DNA from: Gammaproteobacteria bacterium
Lineage (GTDB): Bacteria; Pseudomonadota; Gammaproteobacteria; Steroidobacterales; Steroidobacteraceae
NCBI GenBank assembly: GCA_030830595.1
Contig: JAURMS010000264.1
Location: 1-13,935 of the forward strand
DNA: 13,935 nt
Direction of reading: 5' to 3'
Below are positions 1-6,793 of the stretch, in pieces (the stretch's first letter is position 1; every line of letters begins with the position of its first letter). Below the pieces are notes generated by a model. The model worked only from the letters and a program-made list of their open reading frames with translations, did not search any database and was not told the origin of the DNA. A program made the position numbers and the translations under genes.

Positions 1-1341
1 CCGGCCCTGCAGCGGAGTCCAATCGGTATATGCCCCGACCACTGGCCCGAGATAGGGTCTGGCCACGGCCAGGCATTCGCGAAAGTCGAGCTCGTCGGCT
101 TCGCGGACGCCGCAGGTCGGATGCTGCACGGCCCACACTGCGGCAGCCAGCGCACCGGCAGCCACCTGCAGGCTGGTCGCATTGGCATGGGGCACGTGCC
201 GACGCGCTTCCTCGATGGTCAGTTGCGATCCATACCAGTAGGCATTTCGGTCGTGGCCGGCCAGCAGGACGCCCAGCTCATCCATGCCGGTGACGATGTC
301 CTTCGCCAGCACGCGCTGCGAGGGCTGCATGACCCAGCCGCGCCCCTCCAGTTCCAGCGCCGAGAGCATGGCGTCGTCGCAGGGGTGATAGACGAACATC
401 ACGGTCGGCCGGTATTCGAAACCGCGTGTACTGCGCTGAGAGAAATAGTCGGCGATCGAGAACACCTCGTCATGGGTCATCAAGAGGCCCTGGAAGCCGC
501 CCAGCGACGGCAGCCAGCTGCGGCCGTAGGTACCCCCGCCGGGCCGGCGTAGATAGACCGATCCGCAGCCATCCCGGTGCCAGTAGGCGCCACCCGGTCG
601 ACCGGGTTCCACCGTGCCCAGCGACAGTTCCGAGGGCTGCATCAGTTCGTCCACGAAGCCGTCGATCGACCAGGTGTTGACGAACTCGCCGGGCCGCTTG
701 GGGCGCTCGGCGGCCTGAGTGTCGCGCTCCGACACCTGGATCAACTGGACGCCGAGGTCGCGGCACAAAGCGGCCCAGGCCTGCCGCTCGCCGGGATCCT
801 CGCGTTCCGGCAGCAGGGCATCGCGCAGGTCGAGCAGGGCCTGCTTGACTAAGTGGGACACCAGTCCGGGATTCGCGCCATGGTCCACCACCGCCGTAGT
901 GGAGTCAGCGCCGAGCTTGCGACCAAGCCGCAGCATCCGCTCGCGGGTGATGAAATTGGTGCGCTCGCGCAGGGTGAGCATCGGGTTGTTGAACACCCCC
1001 GGCCAGGGTTCGATCGAGGTGTCCACGTACAGCACGCCGTGTTCCGAGCACCATTCGACCAGGTCGAGGCTCGACACGTCGACCGAGAGGTTAAGCATCA
1101 GGTCGCCGGCGGTCAGGTAGCGCGACAGCTGACGGTGGAAGTTGCCTGGCTTGAGGTGACAGTGCACGAACCGGGCGCCGCAGGCCTGCGCGATCCCACG
1201 CCCACGTTCGTCCGCCGACAGCACCTGCAGCGCATCGCTGCCCAGCGCGAGGTGGTTGCGCAGGAGCGGGAGCACCACCTGGCCGATGCTGCCGCAGCCG
1301 ATCATGACGACGCGGCCAGAAAAATCAATGGGTTCTCTCAT
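1..1341 (-). CDS. hss: Homospermidine synthase (bacterial Hss), 3' end cut off by the window
   Basis: NAD-dependent enzyme of polyamine metabolism that makes sym-homospermidine from putrescine (and/or spermidine); cytoplasmic. The open frame runs 447 codons without a stop to the left edge. Visible features: N-terminal Rossmann loop VMIGCGSIG (residues 12-20), NLSVDVSSLD (84-93), DTSIEPWPG (107-115), DHGANPGLVS (153-162), ERDTQ (205-209), the Trp-containing NTWSIDGF (222-229), YHPCDDA (318-324), DELGVLLAGHDRNAYWYGSQ (354-373), and YLGPVVGAYTDWTPL near the break. These blocks agree throughout with what I recall of the ~477-aa Blastochloris viridis enzyme, so about 30 C-terminal residues are missing. 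The start at 1341 places the Rossmann motif at the family's usual distance. An in-frame ATG at 1371 (adding MSAPFCYGQV) is possible, and neither start has a strong Shine-Dalgarno. The gene is divergent from the peptidase operon. Function is confident; the precise substrate preference is not readable. Confidence 0.95.
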   Translation of the reverse strand, partial: MREPIDFSGRVVMIGCGSIGQVVLPLLRNHLALGSDALQVLSADERGRGIAQACGARFVHCHLKPGNFHRQLSRYLTAGDLMLNLSVDVSSLDLVEWCSEHGVLYVDTSIEPWPGVFNNPMLTLRERTNFITRERMLRLGRKLGADSTTAVVDHGANPGLVSHLVKQALLDLRDALLPEREDPGERQAWAALCRDLGVQLIQVSERDTQAAERPKRPGEFVNTWSIDGFVDELMQPSELSLGTVEPGRPGGAYWHRDGCGSVYLRRPGGGTYGRSWLPSLGGFQGLLMTHDEVFSIADYFSQRSTRGFEYRPTVMFVYHPCDDAMLSALELEGRGWVMQPSQRVLAKDIVTGMDELGVLLAGHDRNAYWYGSQLTIEEARRHVPHANATSLQVAAGALAAAVWAVQHPTCGVREADELDFRECLAVARPYLGPVVGAYTDWTPLQGR

Positions 1342-1377
1342 GACCTGACCGTAACAAAAGGGGGCGCTCATGCCAAA

Positions 1378-1417
1378 CCGTCATCCAGCCGTCATCTTTC
1401 CGCAGCGCCGCAGTCAT
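1378..1417 (+). promoter_or_regulatory. 11-bp-phased GTCAT direct repeats, Pho-box-like
   Basis: CCGTCATC occurs at 1378-1385 and again at 1389-1396, exactly 11 bp apart. A third related copy, CAGTCAT, lies at 1411-1417, 22 bp from the second, so all three lie on the same helical face. The first pair resembles the PhoB box (CTGTCAT-N4-CTGTCAT), matching 13 of 18 consensus positions by hand count. It lies just upstream of hss and about 160 bp upstream of the peptidase operon. No good -10 follows at the expected distance on the plus strand. Binding of a PhoB/OmpR-family regulator is inference. Confidence 0.35.
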
Positions 1418-1478
1418 GAATCGTTGGCACACTGGATCGGTGTCACGGCTCCCCCGTACACATCATGCATAGGAATTA

Positions 1479-1509
1479 GGGCGCTCCTCCCGGGGCGCCC
1501 CATTTTTTT
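1479..1509 (+). terminator. Intrinsic terminator on the plus strand with no obvious upstream gene
   Basis: The stem pairs 1479-1487 (GGGCGCTCC) with 1492-1500 (GGGGCGCCC), nine pairs including one T-G wobble, closed by a 4-nt loop. It is followed by CA and seven Ts at 1503-1509. On the minus strand it would have no U-tract, so it works rightward only. The only gene to its left (hss) points the other way. It may therefore end a short untranslated RNA from 1342-1478 or antisense transcription out of hss, and it insulates the peptidase promoter. Confidence 0.7.
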
Positions 1510-1534
1510 GCCGTCCTCCCTGACGCGCTACAAT
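1508..1534 (+). promoter_or_regulatory. Probable sigma70 promoter of the peptidase operon
   Basis: A good -10 hexamer, TACAAT, lies at 1529-1534. The -35 is weak: TTGCCG at 1508-1513 with a short 15-bp spacer, or TTTTGC at 1506-1511 with 17 bp, either overlapping the terminator T-run. Transcription would start near 1541, leaving a leader of only about 17 nt that contains the strong Shine-Dalgarno AGAGGAGGT (1545-1553). Confidence 0.4.
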
Positions 1535-1557
1535 GCCGCCATGCAGAGGAGGTCACC

Positions 1558-3582
1558 ATGCAACGCTATGCCGCCGGATGGCTGCTCGGGTTAGTCATCA
1601 TGTCACTTTCAGGACCCACGCCGGGGGAGGCCGCCGAAGCTGCCGCGCCCCTGATCGAACGAAGCAAGCTGTTCGGCAATCCCAGCCGATCCGGGGCCCA
1701 GCTGTCCCCCGACGGCCGCTGGCTGTCCTGGCTGGCGCCGCGCGAGGGTGTCATGAATGTGTGGGTGGCCTCGGTGGCGGACCTGGAGCAGGCGCGGCCG
1801 CTGACGGACTCGAAGGATCGCCCGATCCGCATGCAGTTCTGGGCCCCTGACAGTTCCATGGTGATGTACATCCAGGACAAGGGTGGCGACGAGAATTTCC
1901 TGCTGTATGGCATCGAGGTGGGCTCCGGCAAGGAGCGCAACCTCACGCCCTTCGACAAGACCCGCGTCCAGCTGGTGGCCAGTTCGCCGATCGTCACCGA
2001 TCGCATCCTGGTGGGTCTCAACAACCGTGACGAGCGCTGGCACGACGTGCACAGCCTGGATCTCGCCACCGGCAAGCTGACCGAGATCATCCGCGGCGAC
2101 GGCTACGCCGGTTTCCTGGCCGATGCCAACCTGGACCTGCGCATGGCACTCCGGCCGAACGCCGCCGGCGGCTACGACTTCTTCCGCGTGAAGGCCCGCG
2201 AGGTGGAGGCAGAGCCGTTTGCGACCACCACGCTCGAGGATTCGCTGACCACCCAGCCGGCTGGTTTCACCACCGACGGCAAGACCCTGTACTGGATCGA
2301 CAGTCGCGGGCGTGATACTGCGGCGCTGGTCGCGCAAGACGTGGCGACCGGCGAGACCCAGGTCCTGGGCTCCAGCGATCGGGCCGACGTGGGCGGCGCC
2401 ATGAGCAACCCACGGACCGGCAAGGTAGAGGCCTATGCCGTCACCTACCTGCGCGAGGAGTGGATAGCCCTCGACGAGAAGATCGGCGCCGACCTTGCCT
2501 GGCTGCGCGAGCAGCTGGCAGGCGACGTGGCGGTCACGTCGCGGACCGACGATGATCGACTATGGACCGTCGCGGTGGATCCGGTGGTGGCCTCGCCCTC
2601 GGTGCACCTGTTCGATCGTGAGACGCGCACGCTGCGCCAGCTGTACGTATCGCGCCCGGAACTGGCAGGTGCGCCACTGCAGCCCATGCATCCACGGGAG
2701 ATCGTCGCGCGGGATGGCCTGACGCTCACCGCGTACCTCACCCTGCCACCGGGCAGCGACCCGGATGGCGATGGAGTCCCGGCGAACCCCGTGCCGATGG
2801 TGCTGCTGGTACACGGCGGTCCGTGGGCCCGTGATGATTACGGCTACAACGGCTATCACCAGTGGCTTGCGAACCGCGGCTACGCGGTGCTGTCGGTGAA
2901 CTTCCGCGGCTCGACCGGCTTTGGCAAGGCCTTCATTTCGGCGGGCGACCTCCAGTGGGGCCGCAAGATGCACGATGACCTGATCGACGCCGTGGAGTGG
3001 GCAGCCGGCGAGGGCGTTGCCCGACGCGACCAGGTGGCCATCATGGGCGGGTCCTACGGCGGCTATGCCACGCTGGCGGGCCTCGCCTTCACGCCCACCG
3101 ACTTCGCCTGCGGGGTGGACATCGTGGGGCCCTCCAACCTCGAGACCCTCCTGCAGACCATTCCGCCCTACTGGACGGCAGTGGTCGAGCAGTTCCACCA
3201 GCGCATGGGCAACCCCAACACCGAGGAGGGCAGGGCGCTGCTGCGTGAGCGCTCGCCGCTGTACTCGGCAGGCAACATCGTCCGCCCATTGTTGATCGGC
3301 CAGGGGGCCAACGACCCTCGGGTCAAGCAGGCCGAGTCCGACCAGATCGTCGATGCCATGCGCGAGCGCAAGATCCCGGTGACCTACGTGCTGTTCCCCG
3401 ATGAGGGTCACGGCTTCGCCCGCCCCGAGAACAACATCGCCTTCAATGCGGTGACGGAGAACTTCCTGGCCGGCTGCCTGAAGGGCCGTTCCGAGCCGAT
3501 CGGTGCCACCGTGAAATCCTCCACGGCCCAGGTCCTGGAGGGCGCCGACTTCACGCCTGGGCTTGCCGACGCGCTGAAGTAG
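1558..3582 (+). CDS. Exported S9-family (prolyl oligopeptidase-type) serine peptidase
   Basis: 674 residues; hydrolyses peptides or acyl-peptides, probably in the periplasm. An N-terminal signal peptide (hydrophobic stretch about residues 7-20, cleavage plausible after GEA at 25) is followed by a beta-propeller-like region (about 30-375) that normally restricts the active site to short peptides. A C-terminal alpha/beta-hydrolase domain (about 380-640) follows. HGGP at 419-422 is the oxyanion-side motif, GGSYGGYA contains the nucleophile Ser499, Asp586 lies in GANDPRV and His618 in DEGHGFARPEN, so the triad is complete. The start is fixed by the strong Shine-Dalgarno AGAGGAGGT at 1545-1553. 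It is the first gene of an operon, with the transporter 6 bp downstream. The subfamily (dipeptidyl aminopeptidase versus acylaminoacyl-peptidase) cannot be settled from sequence alone. Confidence 0.95.
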   Translation: MQRYAAGWLLGLVIMSLSGPTPGEAAEAAAPLIERSKLFGNPSRSGAQLSPDGRWLSWLAPREGVMNVWVASVADLEQARPLTDSKDRPIRMQFWAPDSSMVMYIQDKGGDENFLLYGIEVGSGKERNLTPFDKTRVQLVASSPIVTDRILVGLNNRDERWHDVHSLDLATGKLTEIIRGDGYAGFLADANLDLRMALRPNAAGGYDFFRVKAREVEAEPFATTTLEDSLTTQPAGFTTDGKTLYWIDSRGRDTAALVAQDVATGETQVLGSSDRADVGGAMSNPRTGKVEAYAVTYLREEWIALDEKIGADLAWLREQLAGDVAVTSRTDDDRLWTVAVDPVVASPSVHLFDRETRTLRQLYVSRPELAGAPLQPMHPREIVARDGLTLTAYLTLPPGSDPDGDGVPANPVPMVLLVHGGPWARDDYGYNGYHQWLANRGYAVLSVNFRGSTGFGKAFISAGDLQWGRKMHDDLIDAVEWAAGEGVARRDQVAIMGGSYGGYATLAGLAFTPTDFACGVDIVGPSNLETLLQTIPPYWTAVVEQFHQRMGNPNTEEGRALLRERSPLYSAGNIVRPLLIGQGANDPRVKQAESDQIVDAMRERKIPVTYVLFPDEGHGFARPENNIAFNAVTENFLAGCLKGRSEPIGATVKSSTAQVLEGADFTPGLADALK

Positions 3583-3588
3583 CCGACC

Positions 3589-4470
3589 ATGCCATCGCCG
3601 ATCACCATTGCCCCGGGCCATGCCCGGGGCATTTCGTTCATGGTGCTGGCGGTGGGAACTTTTGCGCTCATGGATGCCATGCTCAAGCAGCTGGCCGGTC
3701 ACTATCCGCCCATCCAGGTCAGCTTCCTGCGCTGCGCGGCCTCGCTGCCGTTCGTGCTGGTGCCCATCGCCTTCACTGGCCGCTGGCGGCGGCTGCGACC
3801 CGTGAACCTCCCCCTGCACCTGATGCGGGCCTGCTTCGCGGTGGTCATGCTGTGGGGGTTCGTGTGGGCCGTCGCCCGTGCCACGCTCACCGACGTCTAT
3901 GCGGTCTTCATGAGTGCGCCGCTGGTGGTGCTGGCGCTTGCGGCCCTGTTCCTGGGCGAACGGATTGGACCTTTGCGCTGGGCGGCCGTGGTGCTGGGCA
4001 TGGTGGGCGTCATCGTCACGCTCGCGCCCAGCGGTGAGGGCATGCGGCCATTGGTGGGCGTGGTGGCTCTCCTGGCGGCCTGTTCCTATGCGGCCTCCAT
4101 TGTGACCGTGCGCGTGCTGGCGAGGACCGATACCACCAGCAGCATGGTGTTCTGGTTCCTGGCTCTGGTCGCCGTGGCCGCCGGCCTGGCCGCCTTTCCC
4201 GGCTGGGTGGGCATCCGGGGTGAGCACTGGACCTGGATTCTGGCCGTGGGCCTGACCGGCTGGATTGCCCAGTTGCTGATTACCGAGGCGTTCAAGCTGG
4301 CGCCCGCCTCCGTGGTGGCGCCTTTCGAGTACACCGCCCTGATCTGGGCCCTGTGCATAGACTTTGCCTTCTGGCAGGCGCTACCCTCCGGGAGGGCGCT
4401 GGTTGGAGCCTCCATCGTGGTGGCTGCCGGCCTGCTGGTCCTGGCCCGGGAGCGTGGCGCCCAAGCCTGA
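3589..4470 (+). CDS. EamA-family (drug/metabolite transporter superfamily) membrane protein
   Basis: 293 residues forming about ten hydrophobic helices in the inner membrane, arranged as two EamA repeats (about 15-145 and 155-288). Typical signatures are SAPLVVLALAALFLGERIG at the end of the first repeat and APFEYTALIWAL followed by a short loop and GASIVVAAGLLVLA at the end of the second, as in RhaT/YdcZ-like exporters of metabolites or amino acids. The substrate cannot be deduced. It starts 6 bp after the peptidase stop with only a poor ribosome binding site, suggesting coupled translation. In-frame ATGs a little downstream (for example codon 18, FMVLAV) are possible alternative starts. The strongly hydrophobic composition and intact length argue for a functional gene. 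Confidence 0.9.
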   Translation: MPSPITIAPGHARGISFMVLAVGTFALMDAMLKQLAGHYPPIQVSFLRCAASLPFVLVPIAFTGRWRRLRPVNLPLHLMRACFAVVMLWGFVWAVARATLTDVYAVFMSAPLVVLALAALFLGERIGPLRWAAVVLGMVGVIVTLAPSGEGMRPLVGVVALLAACSYAASIVTVRVLARTDTTSSMVFWFLALVAVAAGLAAFPGWVGIRGEHWTWILAVGLTGWIAQLLITEAFKLAPASVVAPFEYTALIWALCIDFAFWQALPSGRALVGASIVVAAGLLVLARERGAQA

Positions 4471-4487
4471 CTAAAGAGGAAGAGCCT

Positions 4488-5024
4488 ATGGACAAGTCCC
4501 ATCCCTGGCTGGCTGCACTGCTGGTGCTGTGGCTTCCAGTCACCCCGGTCGCGGCCCAGCAGATCATCGATGCCACCGTGCCGCTGAAAATACTCGAGGT
4601 TGCCAAGGAGTTTGGCCCGGCCAGCCTCGACATCGACGGCGCAGGCGACCCCGTGATCCAGGCCGAGGTGGAGGATGGCTTCAAGTACATCGTCATGTTC
4701 TACGGCTGCAAGGAGGGCGAGGACTGCGATGACATCCAGTTCGGCGCCTGCTTTACCGATGCGGACGTCTCCCTGCGGGCCATCAACGACTGGAACGCCG
4801 GGCGCAAGACGCCGCGCGCCTACCTGGACTCGCAGGGCGATGCCTGCATGGACATGTGGGCGAATATCGACTTTGGCGTGACCCGCGAGAATCTCCGGGA
4901 CTGGTTCAACTGGTGGACGCGGGTGGGCGAGACCTTCATTGAATACCTGGCGGATGGAGGTGACGAGTCGGCCAGCGCCCCGAGCGGGTTGGTCGAGAAG
5001 CCGGCCCGACGCGAGTCCATCTGA
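4488..5024 (+). CDS. Exported YbjN-domain protein
   Basis: 178 residues. The start at 4488 is preferred over earlier in-frame codons because AGAGGAAGAG (4475-4484) sits just upstream and the protein then begins with a clean signal peptide (MDKS, hydrophobic core 7-21, cleavage after VAA at 23). The mature part looks like a YbjN (sensory transduction regulator-like) fold: a helix-strand region with LKILEVAKEFG (33-43), FKYIVMFYGC (65-74) and a long C-terminal helix with LRDWFNWWTRVGETF. Four cysteines (74, 80, 88, 120) could form disulfides outside the cytoplasm. It lies 17 bp after the transporter and abuts acylphosphatase. YbjN proteins resemble type III secretion chaperones in fold, but the function of exported versions is unknown, so no role is claimed. 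Confidence 0.8.
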   Translation: MDKSHPWLAALLVLWLPVTPVAAQQIIDATVPLKILEVAKEFGPASLDIDGAGDPVIQAEVEDGFKYIVMFYGCKEGEDCDDIQFGACFTDADVSLRAINDWNAGRKTPRAYLDSQGDACMDMWANIDFGVTRENLRDWFNWWTRVGETFIEYLADGGDESASAPSGLVEKPARRESI

Positions 5025-5300
5025 GTGATCGCCAGGCGGCTGCATATCCATGGCCGCGTACAGGGCGTGTTCTATCGGCAGTGGACGGTCAATACCGCGA
5101 CTGAGCTCGGGCTGCAGGGCTGGGTGCGTAACCGCAGCGACGGGACCGTCGAGGCACAGGTCCAGGGCGATGAGGCTGCCGTCGAGTCGTTCATCGAGGC
5201 CGCCCGTCACGGTCCGCCGATGGCGGAGGTGACCCGGCTTGAACTTGTCGTGGTCGAGCCCGCTGACCTAGTGGGATTTGAACTGATTAAAGGCGACTGA
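5025..5300 (+). CDS. acyP: Acylphosphatase
   Basis: 91 residues, the usual length of this cytoplasmic enzyme, which hydrolyses acyl phosphates such as carbamoyl phosphate or 1,3-bisphosphoglycerate to carboxylate and phosphate. The signature GRVQGVFYRQW (10-20) carries the phosphate-binding Arg18, and GWVRNRSDGTVEAQVQG (32-48) carries the catalytic Asn36. Translation starts at a GTG placed directly after the TGA of the YbjN gene (TGA-GTG, zero spacing), with no separate ribosome binding site, so translational coupling is likely. It is the last gene of the operon. Its stop is one base away from the stop of the convergent DUF1566 gene, and no terminator hairpin is seen between them. Confidence 0.95.
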   Translation: MIARRLHIHGRVQGVFYRQWTVNTATELGLQGWVRNRSDGTVEAQVQGDEAAVESFIEAARHGPPMAEVTRLELVVVEPADLVGFELIKGD

Positions 5301-5301
5301 A

Positions 5302-6276
5302 TCAGAAAGCTCGGATCGGTCTGACGGGAAAGCCGACGCCCTTGTTGACGTCCCACTGACTGGTGGGATCACAGCAAAGTGGTAGTGCATTCCAGGAAGC
5401 TGAACTTTCACTCGAACTCCAGTACCAGCGATGGTTGGCGTCCGGATTGTCACAAAGGCCAGGAACGAGGGGGCGATTGTTGAACACCAGGCGCAATTCC
5501 TCATACGACGGGAGATACCAGTCCGAAAAACCGTTGTGCGTGTAGGTAGAGGCGAGATAAGCCGCCGTATTGCGGTCGCATAGGGTGATGATCTGCTGGG
5601 TATTCTCCTCGCCGGTGCCGACAGCCCGTTGGGTGCCGACATGGTTGTGGTTGCAATACTCATCGGTAGCCCAAGGGCCGAACAACTCATCGGGCGCAAC
5701 TTCAAGACCCCCACAGCCGTCGCCATTGATCGCGATCACAGTACCCCCGGCAGGCCCCGGGTCGCCGACCGCCAGTCCCGTGATGCAGCCACCCTCCCAA
5801 GTCAGCCCGCCATCAATTAATTTGAGGGTGAATTGTCCCCTGGTGTCGGCAGGTGGGAGAAGTTCCGCCCACGCCACTCCATTCCAGTAGAGCAACGAGT
5901 TAGGCTCGGTTCCGACAGGGATGCCACCGCTTTCAGTAGAACCGCCGCCGCCGCTTCCACCCAGAAAACTTGCCGAGACTATGGTGTCCTGATTGATGGT
6001 GAGGGTACACGTGGCAGACGTGCCAGCGAAACCACACGCATCTGCCCAACCTAGGAATTCTGCGTTTGGGTCAGCGGCTGCAGTCAAAGTGATCGAGGCG
6101 CCAGCATTAAGAGTGGCAGTGCAGATTGAAGGGCACGAGATCCCGCCACTCGAACTGCTGACCGTGCCGCCGGACGTCAGGTTTACGGTCAGGTTGAACC
6201 TAGTCGGTTTTTTTTGAGCCTCTGCCGGGTAAGAAACGAAAATCCACACGAGAACCAGTGAGAAAATTCTGTCCAT
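5302..6276 (-). CDS. Secreted protein with bacterial beta-repeat and DUF1566 (Lcl C-terminal) domain
   Basis: 324 residues from the chosen ATG at 6276, which has AGGGAAGAG upstream and begins a textbook signal peptide (MDRIF, core 5-15, cleavage after AEA at 20). The frame stays open upstream to an ATG at 6345, but that would bury the signal peptide, so it is rejected. Residues about 27-105 look like a bacterial/InlB-type beta repeat (TVNLTSGGTV, LTAAADPNAEFLGW, CTLTINQDTIVSASF) with four cysteines. A Gly/Ser linker (106-118) follows, then a short segment (LLYWNGVAWAELLP), then a DUF1566 domain (about 165-324) with NGFSDWYLPSYEELRLVF, YWSSSE and FPVRPI. DUF1566 is the C-terminal domain of Legionella Lcl adhesin and of many exported proteins with sugar- or surface-binding roles; the function here is unknown. 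Composition is less GC-rich than its neighbours, and it looks like an inserted accessory gene. Confidence 0.85.
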   Translation of the reverse strand: MDRIFSLVLVWIFVSYPAEAQKKPTRFNLTVNLTSGGTVSSSSGGISCPSICTATLNAGASITLTAAADPNAEFLGWADACGFAGTSATCTLTINQDTIVSASFLGGSGGGGSTESGGIPVGTEPNSLLYWNGVAWAELLPPADTRGQFTLKLIDGGLTWEGGCITGLAVGDPGPAGGTVIAINGDGCGGLEVAPDELFGPWATDEYCNHNHVGTQRAVGTGEENTQQIITLCDRNTAAYLASTYTHNGFSDWYLPSYEELRLVFNNRPLVPGLCDNPDANHRWYWSSSESSASWNALPLCCDPTSQWDVNKGVGFPVRPIRAF

Positions 6277-6371
6277 GAGTGTGCTCTTCCCTAAGTTGAT
6301 TCTTTTAAATTGCCACTTACGCGCTTTTTTGAAAAACAACTTCATATAGTAAATGCAACAATATGATTAAT

Positions 6372-6399
6372 ATAATAATTATTTCTTTGCACTTGTCAA
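6372..6399 (-). promoter_or_regulatory. Near-consensus sigma70 promoter of the DUF1566 gene
   Basis: Read on the minus strand: TTGACA (6399-6394, perfect -35), a 16-bp spacer, then TATTAT (6377-6372, 5 of 6 for the -10). The surrounding patch (about 6301-6390) is very AT-rich, unlike the rest of the window. The start point would be near 6365, giving a ~90-nt leader before the ATG at 6276. Confidence 0.7.
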
Positions 6400-6493
6400 C
6401 GCCAGGCCTTCCGCGCAGTCATGAAAGTCAAAAAAGCCGCGAAAGGAAGAATCTTCCAAATCTCCAGTCGTCTGCTCCTGAGCCGTCCGGTCC

Positions 6494-6558
6494 GGCGGAA
6501 CCAAGTCCGCCATCGCGCATGCCAGCAATTGCCGATTGGGCGGAAGTTGAGTCCGCCC
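6494..6558. repeat. Pair of related inverted repeats GGCGGA-N6/7-TCCGCC
   Basis: First dyad: GGCGGA at 6494-6499 and TCCGCC at 6506-6511. Second dyad: GGGCGGA at 6538-6544 and TCCGCCC at 6552-6558. Both contain GGCGGAA...AGTCCGCC and are perfect in the arms; the dyad centres lie about 45 bp apart. No T-tract follows either, so they are not intrinsic terminators. They sit 80-150 bp upstream of the candidate promoter of the riboswitch operon, where an operator would be expected, but the function is unknown. Confidence 0.55.
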
Positions 6559-6640
6559 GCCTTGATAGCCAGCGTCTGCGTGGTCGCGGACTGTGACCTG
6601 TTTCACCGTCGTTGGCGCGGTTGTCCGATGGGCTGAAAAA

Positions 6641-6668
6641 TTGCGACCCGCATCACTTTACATATGAC
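6641..6668 (+). promoter_or_regulatory. Candidate sigma70 promoter of the c-di-GMP-controlled operon
   Basis: TTGCGA (6641-6646, 4 of 6) and TATGAC (6663-6668, 4 of 6) are separated by 16 bp. The predicted start near 6675 lies about ten bases before the first base of the riboswitch P1 helix, which supports it despite the modest hexamers. No sigma54 or FliA-type pattern was seen in the same stretch. Confidence 0.4.
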
Positions 6669-6684
6669 TCAGCGGGCGTAAAAA

Positions 6685-6793
6685 GGATCCCAAGATTCAG
6701 TCAAGGGCAAAGTCACCGAAAGGTGGCGACGCAAAGTCTCCGGTCTAACGGGCCTTCGGGCCCCACGATAGCGGGACCGCCGGAATCCGGATC
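6685..6793 (+). promoter_or_regulatory. c-di-GMP-I (GEMM-I) riboswitch aptamer
   Basis: RNA that binds cyclic di-GMP to control the downstream operon. It has all class hallmarks in order: GGGCAAAG (6705-6712); a stem GTCACC (6712-6717) capped by a GAAA tetraloop (6718-6721) and closed by GGTGGC (6722-6727); the near-invariant GACGCAAAG then TCTCCGGTCTAA (6728-6748); a second stem GGGCC-TTCG-GGCCC (6750-6763); and ATAGCGGG (6768-6774), matching the tetraloop-receptor side. P1 can form from GATTC (6694-6698) with GAATC (6783-6787), extended by GATCC (6686-6690) with GGATC (6789-6793). By hand alignment to Vibrio cholerae Vc2, the base at the G20 position, which contacts ligand, is G rather than the A typical of cGAMP-selective GEMM-Ib. 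This favours c-di-GMP as ligand. It lies directly upstream of the TPR/ExbBD operon. Confidence 0.92.

Larger units (their letters stand above)
6400..6684. other. Gene-free stretch between divergent transcription units
   Basis: No credible gene on either strand. The short open frames here lack ribosome binding sites and recognisable sequence. The stretch holds a small inverted repeat GGAAG-AAT-CTTCC, the two GGCGGA/TCCGCC dyads listed separately and the candidate promoter of the riboswitch operon. Confidence 0.6.

Noticed and set aside
853..1419. Plus-strand open frame of 188 codons
   Set aside because: It is antisense to homospermidine synthase, whose conserved motifs read through the whole minus-strand frame.
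2560..4227. Long open frame on the minus strand (555 codons)
   Set aside because: It lies antisense to the peptidase and EamA genes, is rich in His/Gly/Arg, shows no domain and has no ribosome binding site; it is a by-product of GC-rich codon usage.
4353..4487. N-terminal extension of the YbjN gene
   Set aside because: It overlaps the transporter gene heavily, whereas the start at 4488 has a good ribosome binding site and gives a clean signal peptide.
6379..6606. Minus-strand open frame of 75 codons upstream of the riboswitch
   Set aside because: It has no ribosome binding site, no recognisable domain, and runs into the -35 of the DUF1566 promoter; the inverted repeats explain the sequence better.
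6610..6630. Possible sigma54 promoter (TGGCGCGG) upstream of the riboswitch
   Set aside because: The required GC at the -12 spacing is missing.
6421..6636. Plus-strand open frame of 71 codons
   Set aside because: Composition is Arg-rich and non-protein-like, and no start signal is seen.
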